DNA from: Actinomycetes bacterium
Lineage (GTDB): Bacteria; Actinomycetota; Actinomycetes; Propionibacteriales; Propionibacteriaceae
Direction: 5' to 3'
DNA length: 8,486 bases
NCBI GenBank assembly: GCA_023437345.1
Contig: JAEZGC010000064.1
Coordinates: forward strand, 1-8,486
Shown: positions 1-4,933 of the stretch, one piece after another
How positions within the stretch are numbered: the stretch's first letter is position 1
Layout: each line of letters opens with the position of its first letter
Program-made: the position numbers and the translations under genes
Notes under the pieces: model-generated
Database searches by the model: none
What the model saw: only the letters and a program-made list of their open reading frames with translations
Told to the model about the DNA's origin: nothing

Positions 1-314
1 TGCATGCGGCTGTACGGGATGGCGACCAGCTTGCGGCTCCACAGCCCGGTGCTGATCAGCAGGTCGTGGTCCCGCTCGGCGTAGCCGAAGGCGCGCGCCC
101 ACCGCCAGGCGCGAACGGTGATGTAGATCAGCCACACCAGGCCGACCCCGCCGACCAGCCAGGGCGCCCAGTCGGGCAGCAGCAGCCAGGACGCCACGGT
201 TCCCGGCACCACCCACAGCAGGTTGCCGATCGCCGTATCGACGGCGCGGGCGTTGGCGGCGCGCGGCGCGAGTCGTTGCCACGATCCCGAGGGTGGGGCG
301 AAGAGGTCGTCCAT
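1..314 (-). CDS. PH domain-containing membrane protein (bPH2/DUF304 type), C-terminus cut by window edge
   Basis: The frame is open from an ATG at 314 down to base 1, giving 104 codons with no stop; the C-terminus lies outside the window. Residues about 28-46 and 50-67 are hydrophobic and look like a membrane hairpin. After a basic, Trp-rich stretch (about 68-76) comes the start of a bacterial PH domain: a segment reading ERDHDLLISTGLW, then RKLVAIPYSRM at 94-104. The pattern 'D-L-x-I-x-x-G-x-x-x-R-x-x-x-[IV]-P-x-x-R' is the opening of the bPH2 (YdbS/YdbT-like) domain. Function in this family is poorly known; some members are linked to envelope stress. No SD precedes the ATG, but TAGGCT sits six bases upstream, so the mRNA may be leaderless. 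It lies 51 bp downstream of the DUF1707 gene on the same strand and may also be co-transcribed with it. I am confident of the family, not of the role. Confidence 0.85.
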   Translation of the reverse strand, partial: MDDLFAPPSGSWQRLAPRAANARAVDTAIGNLLWVVPGTVASWLLLPDWAPWLVGGVGLVWLIYITVRAWRWARAFGYAERDHDLLISTGLWSRKLVAIPYSRM

Positions 315-320
315 GAGGTC

Positions 321-326
321 AGCCTA
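321..326 (-). promoter_or_regulatory. Putative -10 box (TAGGCT) of a leaderless PH-domain transcript
   Basis: Read on the minus strand, TAGGCT matches the actinobacterial -10 pattern TANNNT and is followed by exactly six bases (GACCTC) before the ATG at 314. Transcription would therefore start at the A of the start codon. No purine-rich SD is present. No good -35 was seen, so this remains a prediction. Confidence 0.35.
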
Positions 327-365
327 TGCCGGGCGGGGTCGGCCGGGCCGCTCGCCGGGACGGGG

Positions 366-1010
366 TCAGCCGCGTCCGCGCCGCTTGGTCTTGGGGTTGC
401 GGACTTCGACGCCGCCGAACATCGCGACGCCCTTGAGCGTGACGACCGGGGCGCCCGGCTGGGGCGGGGACACCTTGACGTCGACGCCGCCGAAGATGCC
501 TGCCACATGGTTGCGCACATCGACGCCTTCGGGCACCTTGACGTCGATCCCGCCGAACAGGGCGAAGCAGTTGATGGTGATCTCGCGGGCCTCGAAGACC
601 GCCTCGGTGGTGTTCAGTTCGACGCCGCCGAAGACGGCCATCGCCGAGGTGTTGCGGTGCACCCGCCAGTGGCCAGCGCGGGTGGTGCCGGAGAAGACGG
701 CGATCACCTGGTCGGCGGCCTCGGTGGCGTTGGTGGTGTCGATGCGGGGGGCGGCGTGGACCAGCGGCGCGGGACGGACCAGCGGACCTTCGGTGCCCAC
801 CAGGTCGCGGGTGAGCGGCACCAGGTCGTCGAAGGTCTCCGCCACCCGCGCGAGCCCGATCCGGCGGTCTCGTTCGTGGGCCGGCAGCAGGCCCTCGTTG
901 GTGGCCTCGGTGAGCAGCACGACGACGTGGTCACGGTCGAGGTCGGTGGCGGGGACGTCGCCGCCGACGGCCGGCCCGACGTCGGTGGGCTCGGAGGGAG
1001 AAGCAGTCAT
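366..1010 (-). CDS. DUF1707 (SHOCT-like) protein with LiaF-like C-terminal domain
   Basis: A 214-residue protein with no signal peptide or membrane segment, so probably cytoplasmic. Residues about 21-70 fit DUF1707: a D-x-D-R-(D/E) start, an A-x-x-E-G-L-L turn (36-42), E-R-D-R-R (46-50), and a closing T-x-D-L. A Pro/Ala-rich linker follows. From about 100 the chain resembles the 'cell wall-active antibiotics response' domain found at the C-terminus of LiaF, with four FGG(V/I) turns at 127, 152, 173 and 198. The tail is basic (KTKRRGRG). LiaF-like domains regulate envelope-stress signalling in Firmicutes; whether this protein does so is inference, and no histidine kinase or response regulator is visible nearby. 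The ATG at 1010 is chosen because the DUF1707 domain needs it and a TANNNT box lies seven bases upstream; there is no SD. It lies divergent from the tRNA gene and 51 bp upstream of the PH-domain gene. Confidence 0.88.
   Translation of the reverse strand: MTASPSEPTDVGPAVGGDVPATDLDRDHVVVLLTEATNEGLLPAHERDRRIGLARVAETFDDLVPLTRDLVGTEGPLVRPAPLVHAAPRIDTTNATEAADQVIAVFSGTTRAGHWRVHRNTSAMAVFGGVELNTTEAVFEAREITINCFALFGGIDVKVPEGVDVRNHVAGIFGGVDVKVSPPQPGAPVVTLKGVAMFGGVEVRNPKTKRRGRG
406..632 (-). repeat. In-frame degenerate repeats encoding the FGG motifs
   Basis: On the plus strand the 14-mer TCGACGCCGCCGAA occurs exactly at 406-419, 481-494 and 619-632, with a two-mismatch copy at 544-557. Start-to-start spacings are 75, 63 and 75 bases, all multiples of three. 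On the coding (minus) strand each encodes the F-G-G-(V/I)-(E/D) turn of the DUF1707 protein. The 75/63/75 pattern implies a 138-base (46-codon) unit present twice, each unit holding two FGG turns. This is coding repeat structure, not a mobile or regulatory repeat. Confidence 0.75.
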
Positions 1011-1017
1011 GGCGCCG

Positions 1018-1023
1018 ACGCTA
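1018..1023 (-). promoter_or_regulatory. Putative -10 box (TAGCGT) of a leaderless DUF1707 transcript
   Basis: TAGCGT on the minus strand fits TANNNT and lies seven bases before the ATG at 1010, the right distance for transcription to start at or next to the start codon. No SD is present. The -35 region is weak. The rest of the 167-bp divergent spacer up to the tRNA contains no gene that I can support. Confidence 0.33.
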
Positions 1024-1143
1024 CGCCCCGCCGCACGGCTCGGGCCACCCGCGCGCGCAGGGTCTGGGGATGGTTCGGGGTGATCCCCGACGCCGGTGCC
1101 GGGTACCGTCGTCGCCGGTGTGCACGCAGTGCGTCGGTCGGGC

Positions 1144-1149
1144 TAAACT
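1144..1149 (+). promoter_or_regulatory. Possible -10 element (TAAACT) of the tRNA-Gly gene
   Basis: TAAACT matches TANNNT and is the only AT-rich hexamer in this GC-rich spacer. It lies 28 bases before the mature tRNA 5' end, giving a predicted start near 1156 and a short leader for RNase P to remove. The -35 region around 1119-1126 does not resemble TTGACA, so the call rests on the -10 and the position. Confidence 0.4.
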
Positions 1150-1150
1150 G

Positions 1151-1165
1151 CGTGGACGGTCCACG
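1151..1165 (+). promoter_or_regulatory. 15-bp perfect palindrome just upstream of tRNA-Gly
   Basis: CGTGGAC and GTCCACG form perfect 7-bp arms around a single central G at 1158. The element starts one base after the putative -10 box and covers the predicted transcription start. It could be an operator, a 5' leader hairpin (5-bp stem with 5-base loop as RNA), or chance in GC-rich DNA. No known factor was recognised for it. Confidence 0.4.
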
Positions 1166-1177
1166 GTGTGGGCCTTC

Positions 1178-1251
1178 GCGGATGTAGTTCAATGGCAGAA
1201 CATCAGCTTCCCAAGCTGACAGTGCGGGTTCGATTCCCGTCATCCGCTCCA
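1178..1251 (+). tRNA. tRNA-Gly (anticodon CCC)
   Basis: The 74-base sequence folds into a full cloverleaf. The acceptor stem is GCGGATG (1178-1184) with CATCCGC (1241-1247), then discriminator T and an encoded CCA (1249-1251). The D arm pairs GTTC with GAAC. The anticodon stem TCAGC/GCTGA (1203-1207/1215-1219) encloses loop TTCCCAA with anticodon CCC at 1210-1212, which reads GGG. A 4-base variable region follows. The T stem GCGGG/CCCGT has one G-U pair and loop TTCGATT. It stands alone, with no second tRNA nearby. No copy of its 3' end was seen elsewhere in the window, so there is no sign of an integrated element at this site. Confidence 0.97.
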
Positions 1252-1444
1252 GTCTTCGACCTTGTCACCGGTCGCCATACCGACCGCGTCGGGTCCCATT
1301 CCTCAGCTCGGCCTGGTTTCGGACGCCGCGTCCCCTCCTGCGGACGTTGCAGCGACCTGTGTGGCGGGTACTGACCCAGCCGGACGGCGGTCACGCCGGG
1401 CCTTCACCTGAGCTGAGCGGTGCACGGCACCTGAGGGGATTGCT
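1252..1444 (+). other. 193-bp spacer between tRNA-Gly and the lipid kinase gene
   Basis: No gene can be supported here. It holds a small hairpin soon after the tRNA (listed separately) and two copies of CACCTGAG at 1405-1412 and 1428-1435; the second runs into the SD (GAGGGG, 1433-1438) of the kinase gene. The longer form GGCACCTGAG (1426-1435) recurs at 4071-4080 before the second PAP2 gene. A promoter for the kinase gene should lie here, but only a poor candidate is visible (TTGCAG at 1347, 16 bases, TACTGA at 1369), which I do not call. Confidence 0.5.
1269..1286 (+). terminator. Short hairpin after tRNA-Gly, possible terminator
   Basis: CGGTCG (1269-1274) pairs with CGACCG (1281-1286) around a 6-base loop, starting 18 bases after the tRNA. 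There is no T-tract, so it is at best a weak or non-canonical terminator, or a 3' processing structure. Confidence 0.28.
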
Positions 1445-2425
1445 ATGTCGGCTGGCAGCGCTGTGACAGCGGAGGAGTCGGGGACCGTAGCCGGTCCGCA
1501 GAGTCCGGGACGGCTCGCGGTGGTCGTGAACCCGGTCCGGATCGCGGACCTGGACGACGTCAAGGCGGAGGTCTCGAGCCTGGCCTCGCAGGCCGGCTGG
1601 GGTGAGGTGTCGTGGATCGAGACCACCCCCGAGGATCCGGGCGAGGGCCAGGCCAGGCAGGCGGTGAGCGACGGCGCGACCGTGGTCTGCTCCCTGGGCG
1701 GCGACGGCACGACGCGCAGCGTGGCGAGCGGGCTGGTCGGCAGCGGCGTCCCGCTCGGGCTGCTGCCCGGCGGCACCGGCAACCTACTCGCCCGCAACCT
1801 GTCGGTCCCGGTGGACGACCTGGCGGCAGCGATGGCGGTCGTCCTGGACGGCAGCACCACGGCGGTCGACGTCGGTGCGGTGGCCTGGGACGACGAGCCC
1901 GAGCAGGTCTTCCTCGTGATGGCAGGGATGGGGATGGACGGCCGGATGATGGGAGACGCTGACGAGCGGATCAAGGCAGTCGTCGGCTGGCCGGCCTATG
2001 TGCTGTCGGGGGTGCGGGCGCTGTTCGACAGGGGCTTCTCCGTCCGGCTCTCCGCCGGTGACCACCAGGAGCGGAGCCGCCGCGCCCGGATGGTCGTGGT
2101 CGGGAATTGTGGCGAGCTGACCGCAGGGCTCGAGCTGATGCCGGACGCCCGGATCGACGACGGCCGGCTGGACGCGGTCCTGGTGGCGCCGCGGGGCATC
2201 GTCGGGTGGCTCGCAGTGCTGCGCGACGTGCTCGCCAGGCGGCACGGCGATCGGCGCAACCTGCGCCGGTTCACGTCCGACCGGGTGGGAATCGTCACAG
2301 AGCGTCCGATCCTTGCCCAACTGGACGGCGACGCCGTCGGTGCGCGGCGCCGGATGGCCACCCGGGTGCTGCCCGGCGCGCTCCTGGTGCGGGTGCCGGA
2401 TGGCGGCGACGCGGTGGTCCGATGA
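1445..2425 (+). CDS. Diacylglycerol kinase-family lipid kinase (DAGKc/YegS/LCB5 type)
   Basis: A 326-residue soluble protein, the usual size for bacterial DAGK-catalytic-domain enzymes, which phosphorylate diacylglycerol or a related lipid with ATP. After a roughly 20-residue variable start comes the Rossmann-like strand LAVVVNP (24-30). The nucleotide loop GGDGT is at 85-89 and the second glycine motif GGTGN at 109-113. In the second domain, GMGMDG (161-166) resembles the family's G-x-G-x-D signature, followed by N-C-G (221-223), MPDARIDDGRLD (232-243), and a terminal QLDGD (292-296), the typical 'x-x-DG-E/D' motif. The ATG at 1445 has SD GAGGGG six bases upstream. Its stop overlaps the start of the PAP2 gene (ATGA), which implies coupled translation and a shared task: kinase and phosphatase could interconvert diacylglycerol and phosphatidic acid. 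The true lipid substrate cannot be read from the sequence. Confidence 0.93.
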   Translation: MSAGSAVTAEESGTVAGPQSPGRLAVVVNPVRIADLDDVKAEVSSLASQAGWGEVSWIETTPEDPGEGQARQAVSDGATVVCSLGGDGTTRSVASGLVGSGVPLGLLPGGTGNLLARNLSVPVDDLAAAMAVVLDGSTTAVDVGAVAWDDEPEQVFLVMAGMGMDGRMMGDADERIKAVVGWPAYVLSGVRALFDRGFSVRLSAGDHQERSRRARMVVVGNCGELTAGLELMPDARIDDGRLDAVLVAPRGIVGWLAVLRDVLARRHGDRRNLRRFTSDRVGIVTERPILAQLDGDAVGARRRMATRVLPGALLVRVPDGGDAVVR

Positions 2426-3150
2426 CGCTGGGCCGCCTGCACGATGCCGAAGCCCTGACGCCGGGTGCCTTCGGCCGCGCGCTGGCCGCGCGGGCGGCGC
2501 CGGCGGCGCTGGCGCTGTTCGTCGTGGGTGTCGCTATCGGCGGGCTGCTCTCCGGGCCGATCGGACTGTCGCTGGGCGAGGACCGGATCAGCGTCATGAT
2601 CCAGGCCGGTCGGACCCCCGGCCTCGACGCCCTGGCGCTGGCCGCGTCAGCGATCGGATCGGTGATCGGCAATGCGGTGCTGTGCGTCGCCTCGGTGGCG
2701 CTGGTGTGGTTCCTGACCCGGCGGTGGTGGCTGAGTGCGCTGCCGGCGGTCGCCCTCGCCCTGCACGTTGTCGTGCACTTCACCACCTCGACCCTGGTCG
2801 CCAGGCCCCGACCCGAGGTGGAACGGCTCGACGTCGGCCAGCCGACCGCCAGCTTCCCCAGCGGCCATGTCGGCGCGACCACCGCGCAGCTGCTCGTCCT
2901 CGTCCTCGTCTTCTTCCTGTTGGTGGAGAGTCGGGCGTGGCGGGCTGCGGTGGTCACGACGGTGGCCGCCTTTGTGGCGGTACTCGGCTGGTCGAGGGTC
3001 TACCTCGGCATGCATCACGTCACCGACGTGGTGTGGGGCGTCGTGAACGGTGTCGCGTGCTCACTCATCGCGTGGTGGTTCCTGCGTCGTCGGCCACCCT
3101 CGGAGGTGGTCGGCGCAACAGCTAGACCCGGGCCCGACGAGCGCGACTGA
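2422..3150 (+). CDS. PAP2-family membrane phosphatase (first copy)
   Basis: 242 residues with about six hydrophobic segments (around 26-46, 68-97, 103-120, 153-168, 174-190, 203-221), as in PAP2/type-2 phosphatidic acid phosphatases. These remove phosphate from phosphatidic acid or polyprenyl diphosphates at the membrane. The motifs are: C1 as STLVARPRP (123-131), C2 as PSGH (146-149), and C3 as S191-R192, H198 and D202 in the SR-x5-H-x3-D pattern. His149 and His198 would be the catalytic pair. In C1 the usual Lys is replaced by Ser123, while both Arg-Pro residues remain; the sister gene at 4100 keeps Lys. The frame is open further upstream, but ATG 2422 is chosen because it overlaps the kinase stop (ATGA) and the membrane domain begins soon after. 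No clear SD precedes it, in keeping with translational coupling. The 3' end overlaps the convergent DUF1206 gene by 29 bp. Confidence 0.92.
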   Translation: MTLGRLHDAEALTPGAFGRALAARAAPAALALFVVGVAIGGLLSGPIGLSLGEDRISVMIQAGRTPGLDALALAASAIGSVIGNAVLCVASVALVWFLTRRWWLSALPAVALALHVVVHFTTSTLVARPRPEVERLDVGQPTASFPSGHVGATTAQLLVLVLVFFLLVESRAWRAAVVTTVAAFVAVLGWSRVYLGMHHVTDVVWGVVNGVACSLIAWWFLRRRPPSEVVGATARPGPDERD

Positions 3151-3931
3151 AGCAGTAGAAGCCGAAAGCCGCGAAGCCGGCCGCCACCAGCAGCACCAGG
3201 GCAGGTCCCAGCGGCAGCTCGAGGAGGCCCTTGAGCGCGCCGTCCAGCCCCTGCGACTTCGCCGGGTCGTGGGTCAGTCCGGCCGTCACGAGCCCGATGC
3301 CGACCGCGATCAGTGCGACACCGCGGGCGATGTAGCCCGCCTTTCCGGCGATCATGGTGAAGCGGGTCGGCGAGCCGGCCAGGTCCTCGCGGAACTTCTC
3401 GGTCCAGCCCTTGTAGATGTGGTACCCGCCGACGCCGGCGACGCCGACCCCGGCGACCACGACCAGCGCCGGTCCCAGCGGAAGATCCATCAGGGTCCTG
3501 GTCGCGTCCTTGGCCTGCGAGTCCCCCGAACTGCCCGAGCCCATCAGGAACGAGGTGCCCGACCAGGCGAGTGCGAGGTAGACCACAGCCTTGCCGGCGG
3601 ACTTGAGGCGGTCGCCGAGCTCGCTGGCGCGCACCGCCTCACCCACCTGCCAGATCGCCAGCAGCGCGAAGGCCACCACGATGGCCACCAGCAGGACGAA
3701 CCCGACCGGCGAATCAGCCACGAGGGCCATCGCCCCGGACGGGTCGGCATCGGCGCCGCCACTGCCCAGCGCCACCTGGACGCCCAGCCAAGCGATCAGC
3801 AGCTGCAGCACGCCGTTGACCGCGTGACCTGCGCGCGCCCCGGCGCGCACTGCGGGATGGTCTGTGATGGCGGCGGCCGAACGCAGCCCTGTGCCCCCCA
3901 CCGATCCGCCTGCCTTGCTCGATTGCGTCAC
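3122..3931 (-). CDS. DUF1206 integral membrane protein
   Basis: 269 residues made of three similar membrane modules (about 28-108, 112-182 and 196-264), each with a pair of hydrophobic helices; this is the architecture of DUF1206, common in Actinobacteria and some cyanobacteria. Repeated landmarks are A-G-K-A at the start of modules 2 and 3, and L-P-L-G-P-A-L-V before their second helix. Function is unknown. The frame stays open to 4075 and has an ATG at 3946, but the perfect SD AGGAGGT (3943-3937) lies just after that ATG and six bases before a GTG at 3931, so GTG is preferred. The mature start is then (M)TQSSKAGGS, a Ser/Gly-rich cytoplasmic lead. It converges on the first PAP2 gene with a 29-bp overlap and diverges from the second PAP2 gene. 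A link with lipid phosphate metabolism is suggested only by position. Confidence 0.88.
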   Translation of the reverse strand: MTQSSKAGGSVGGTGLRSAAAITDHPAVRAGARAGHAVNGVLQLLIAWLGVQVALGSGGADADPSGAMALVADSPVGFVLLVAIVVAFALLAIWQVGEAVRASELGDRLKSAGKAVVYLALAWSGTSFLMGSGSSGDSQAKDATRTLMDLPLGPALVVVAGVGVAGVGGYHIYKGWTEKFREDLAGSPTRFTMIAGKAGYIARGVALIAVGIGLVTAGLTHDPAKSQGLDGALKGLLELPLGPALVLLVAAGFAAFGFYCFSRARRARV

Positions 3932-4099
3932 GTCGGACCTCCTCATCTCAGCACGGCTGTACCCCGGATCGTGGCCGCGGAAGCGGGGGCCGGGACCGCC
4001 GGCCTCCGGTCGGTGCGGCTGTCCCCGGTTGTTCTGGCGCATGGCGAGCATCGGGAGTGGGTACGGGCCGGGCACCTGAGACGAAAGGAGCCGCCCCCG
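3932..4099. other. 168-bp divergent spacer between DUF1206 and the second PAP2 gene
   Basis: Promoters for both flanking genes are expected here. A small inverted repeat, GACCG (3994-3998) with CGGTC (4007-4011), sits near the middle. On the plus strand GGCACCTGAG (4071-4080) matches the leader of the lipid kinase gene, and SD AAAGGAG (4084-4090) serves the PAP2 gene. TTGTTC at 4029-4034 could be a -35 element, but no convincing -10 follows, so no promoter is called. Confidence 0.4.
3937..3943 (-). promoter_or_regulatory. Strong Shine-Dalgarno that sets the DUF1206 start at GTG 3931
   Basis: AGGAGGT on the minus strand is a seven-base match to the anti-SD and lies six bases before GTG at 3931. 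The upstream in-frame ATG at 3946 directly abuts this SD and so cannot use it; nothing SD-like precedes that ATG. Confidence 0.8.
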
Positions 4100-4888
4100 A
4101 TGAGCTCACCGACGCGCGCGCCGGCGAGGGCGCTGCGCGCCGTCCTCGCCTACGCGGGGGCGAATACAGCACTGCTGATCAGCGGCGCCGTCGGCGCGGT
4201 GGTGTTCGCGGTGCTGCTGTTCGCCAGCGCCAACGTCTACGAGGCGGTGGCGGACGAGGACGGGATCAGCGGTCTCGACCAGCCGGTCCTCGACTTCGCC
4301 CGCTCGCTGCGCAGCCCCGCCGGGGAGCGGTGGGTGACCGCGTTCACCGACCAGGGCGGGACGGTGCTGATGGCGTTCACCGCCGTCACCATCACAGCCG
4401 CCATGTTCGCGCACTGGCGGCGCCGCTCGATCCTGACCCTGATGGGGATCGCCGCCGCCGGGTCGCTGCTGTTCACCGCCGTCGGCAAGACGGTGGTCGG
4501 ACGGGCCCGCCCGCCGCTGGAGCTGGCGGTGGCACCGTACGAGTACGCGCCGTCCTTCCCTTCCGGGCACACCCTCAACAGCACGGTGATCGCGCTCATG
4601 CTTGCCTATCTGGCGTGGTGGCTGTCGGAGAAGGCCTGGGTGCGCGTCCTCTTCCCGATTCTCGGCGCCCTGTGGGCGATAGCGATGGGGCTGAGCCGGG
4701 TTTACCTTGGCCACCACTGGTTCACCGACGTCGTGTTCGGATGGCTCTTCGGGCTGGCGTGGCTGGCGCTGCTGATCACCGTCCACCGCGTTCTGCTGCG
4801 GCTCGAGGCCCGCACGCCGCAGGCAGGTGCCGCCGACGCCGCCCAGCAGGAGGGGCTTCGGGAATACGAGCCGGACAGTAGCGGTTGA
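4100..4888 (+). CDS. PAP2-family membrane phosphatase (second copy, canonical motifs)
   Basis: 262 residues with six likely membrane segments (about 22-44, 86-104, 111-129, 160-176, 182-197, 211-231) and an outward loop between the first two. All three PAP2 motifs are intact: C1 KTVVGRARP with K130, R137 and P138; C2 PSGH at 154-157; and C3 with S199-R200, H206 and D210. His157 and His206 are the expected catalytic pair. Enzymes of this type dephosphorylate phosphatidic acid, phosphatidylglycerol phosphate or undecaprenyl diphosphate; the substrate cannot be told from sequence. The frame is open far upstream, but ATG 4100 is chosen: SD AAAGGAG (4084-4090) precedes it by nine bases and the upstream part reads as low-complexity shadow of the DUF1206 gene. 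C-terminal residues from about 237 are a hydrophilic tail. The copper ATPase begins 45 bp downstream behind its own operator, so it is probably separately controlled, though read-through is possible. Confidence 0.93.
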   Translation: MSSPTRAPARALRAVLAYAGANTALLISGAVGAVVFAVLLFASANVYEAVADEDGISGLDQPVLDFARSLRSPAGERWVTAFTDQGGTVLMAFTAVTITAAMFAHWRRRSILTLMGIAAAGSLLFTAVGKTVVGRARPPLELAVAPYEYAPSFPSGHTLNSTVIALMLAYLAWWLSEKAWVRVLFPILGALWAIAMGLSRVYLGHHWFTDVVFGWLFGLAWLALLITVHRVLLRLEARTPQAGAADAAQQEGLREYEPDSSG

Positions 4889-4899
4889 CCCCGGCATGA

Positions 4900-4916
4900 A
4901 TACCCCCAGGGGGTAT
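4900..4916 (+). promoter_or_regulatory. CsoR-type copper operator upstream of the copper ATPase
   Basis: ATACCCCCAGGGGGTAT is a perfect 17-bp palindrome with 8-bp arms around A4908. It fits the known CsoR box, TACCC and GGGTA half-sites around a short G/C centre, that Cu(I)-responsive CsoR repressors bind ahead of copper efflux genes. It sits between the PAP2 stop and the SD (GGAGGAGG, 4922-4929) of the ATPase, where a bound repressor would block transcription; copper would release it. TTGACC at 4885-4890 resembles a -35, but no -10 at normal spacing is seen. No csoR gene is in the window, so the regulator would act in trans. Confidence 0.82.
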
Positions 4917-4933
4917 CGTCCGGAGGAGGCGTC

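Noticed and set aside
1178..1251. tRNA-Gly as an attachment site for an integrated element
   Set aside because: No integrase, no repeat of the tRNA 3' end and no change in base composition are visible in the window.
1007..1394. Short minus-strand open frames across the tRNA, one starting MTGIEPALSAWEA
   Set aside because: This is the antisense translation of a tRNA gene, a well-known false-positive protein in databases; the cloverleaf on the plus strand explains the sequence.
2107..2421. N-terminal extension of the first PAP2 frame into the kinase gene
   Set aside because: Arg/Ala-rich shadow sequence; the ATGA overlap at 2422 gives a better start and a normal PAP2 length.
3050..4099. 350-codon extension ahead of the second PAP2 frame
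   Set aside because: It runs antisense to the DUF1206 gene, shows no domain, and the SD at 4084-4090 marks ATG 4100.
4900..4919. The copper-operator palindrome as an intrinsic terminator of the PAP2 gene
   Set aside because: As RNA it allows a 7-bp stem with a 3-base loop, but no T-tract follows and the sequence matches a CsoR box directly before a copper pump.
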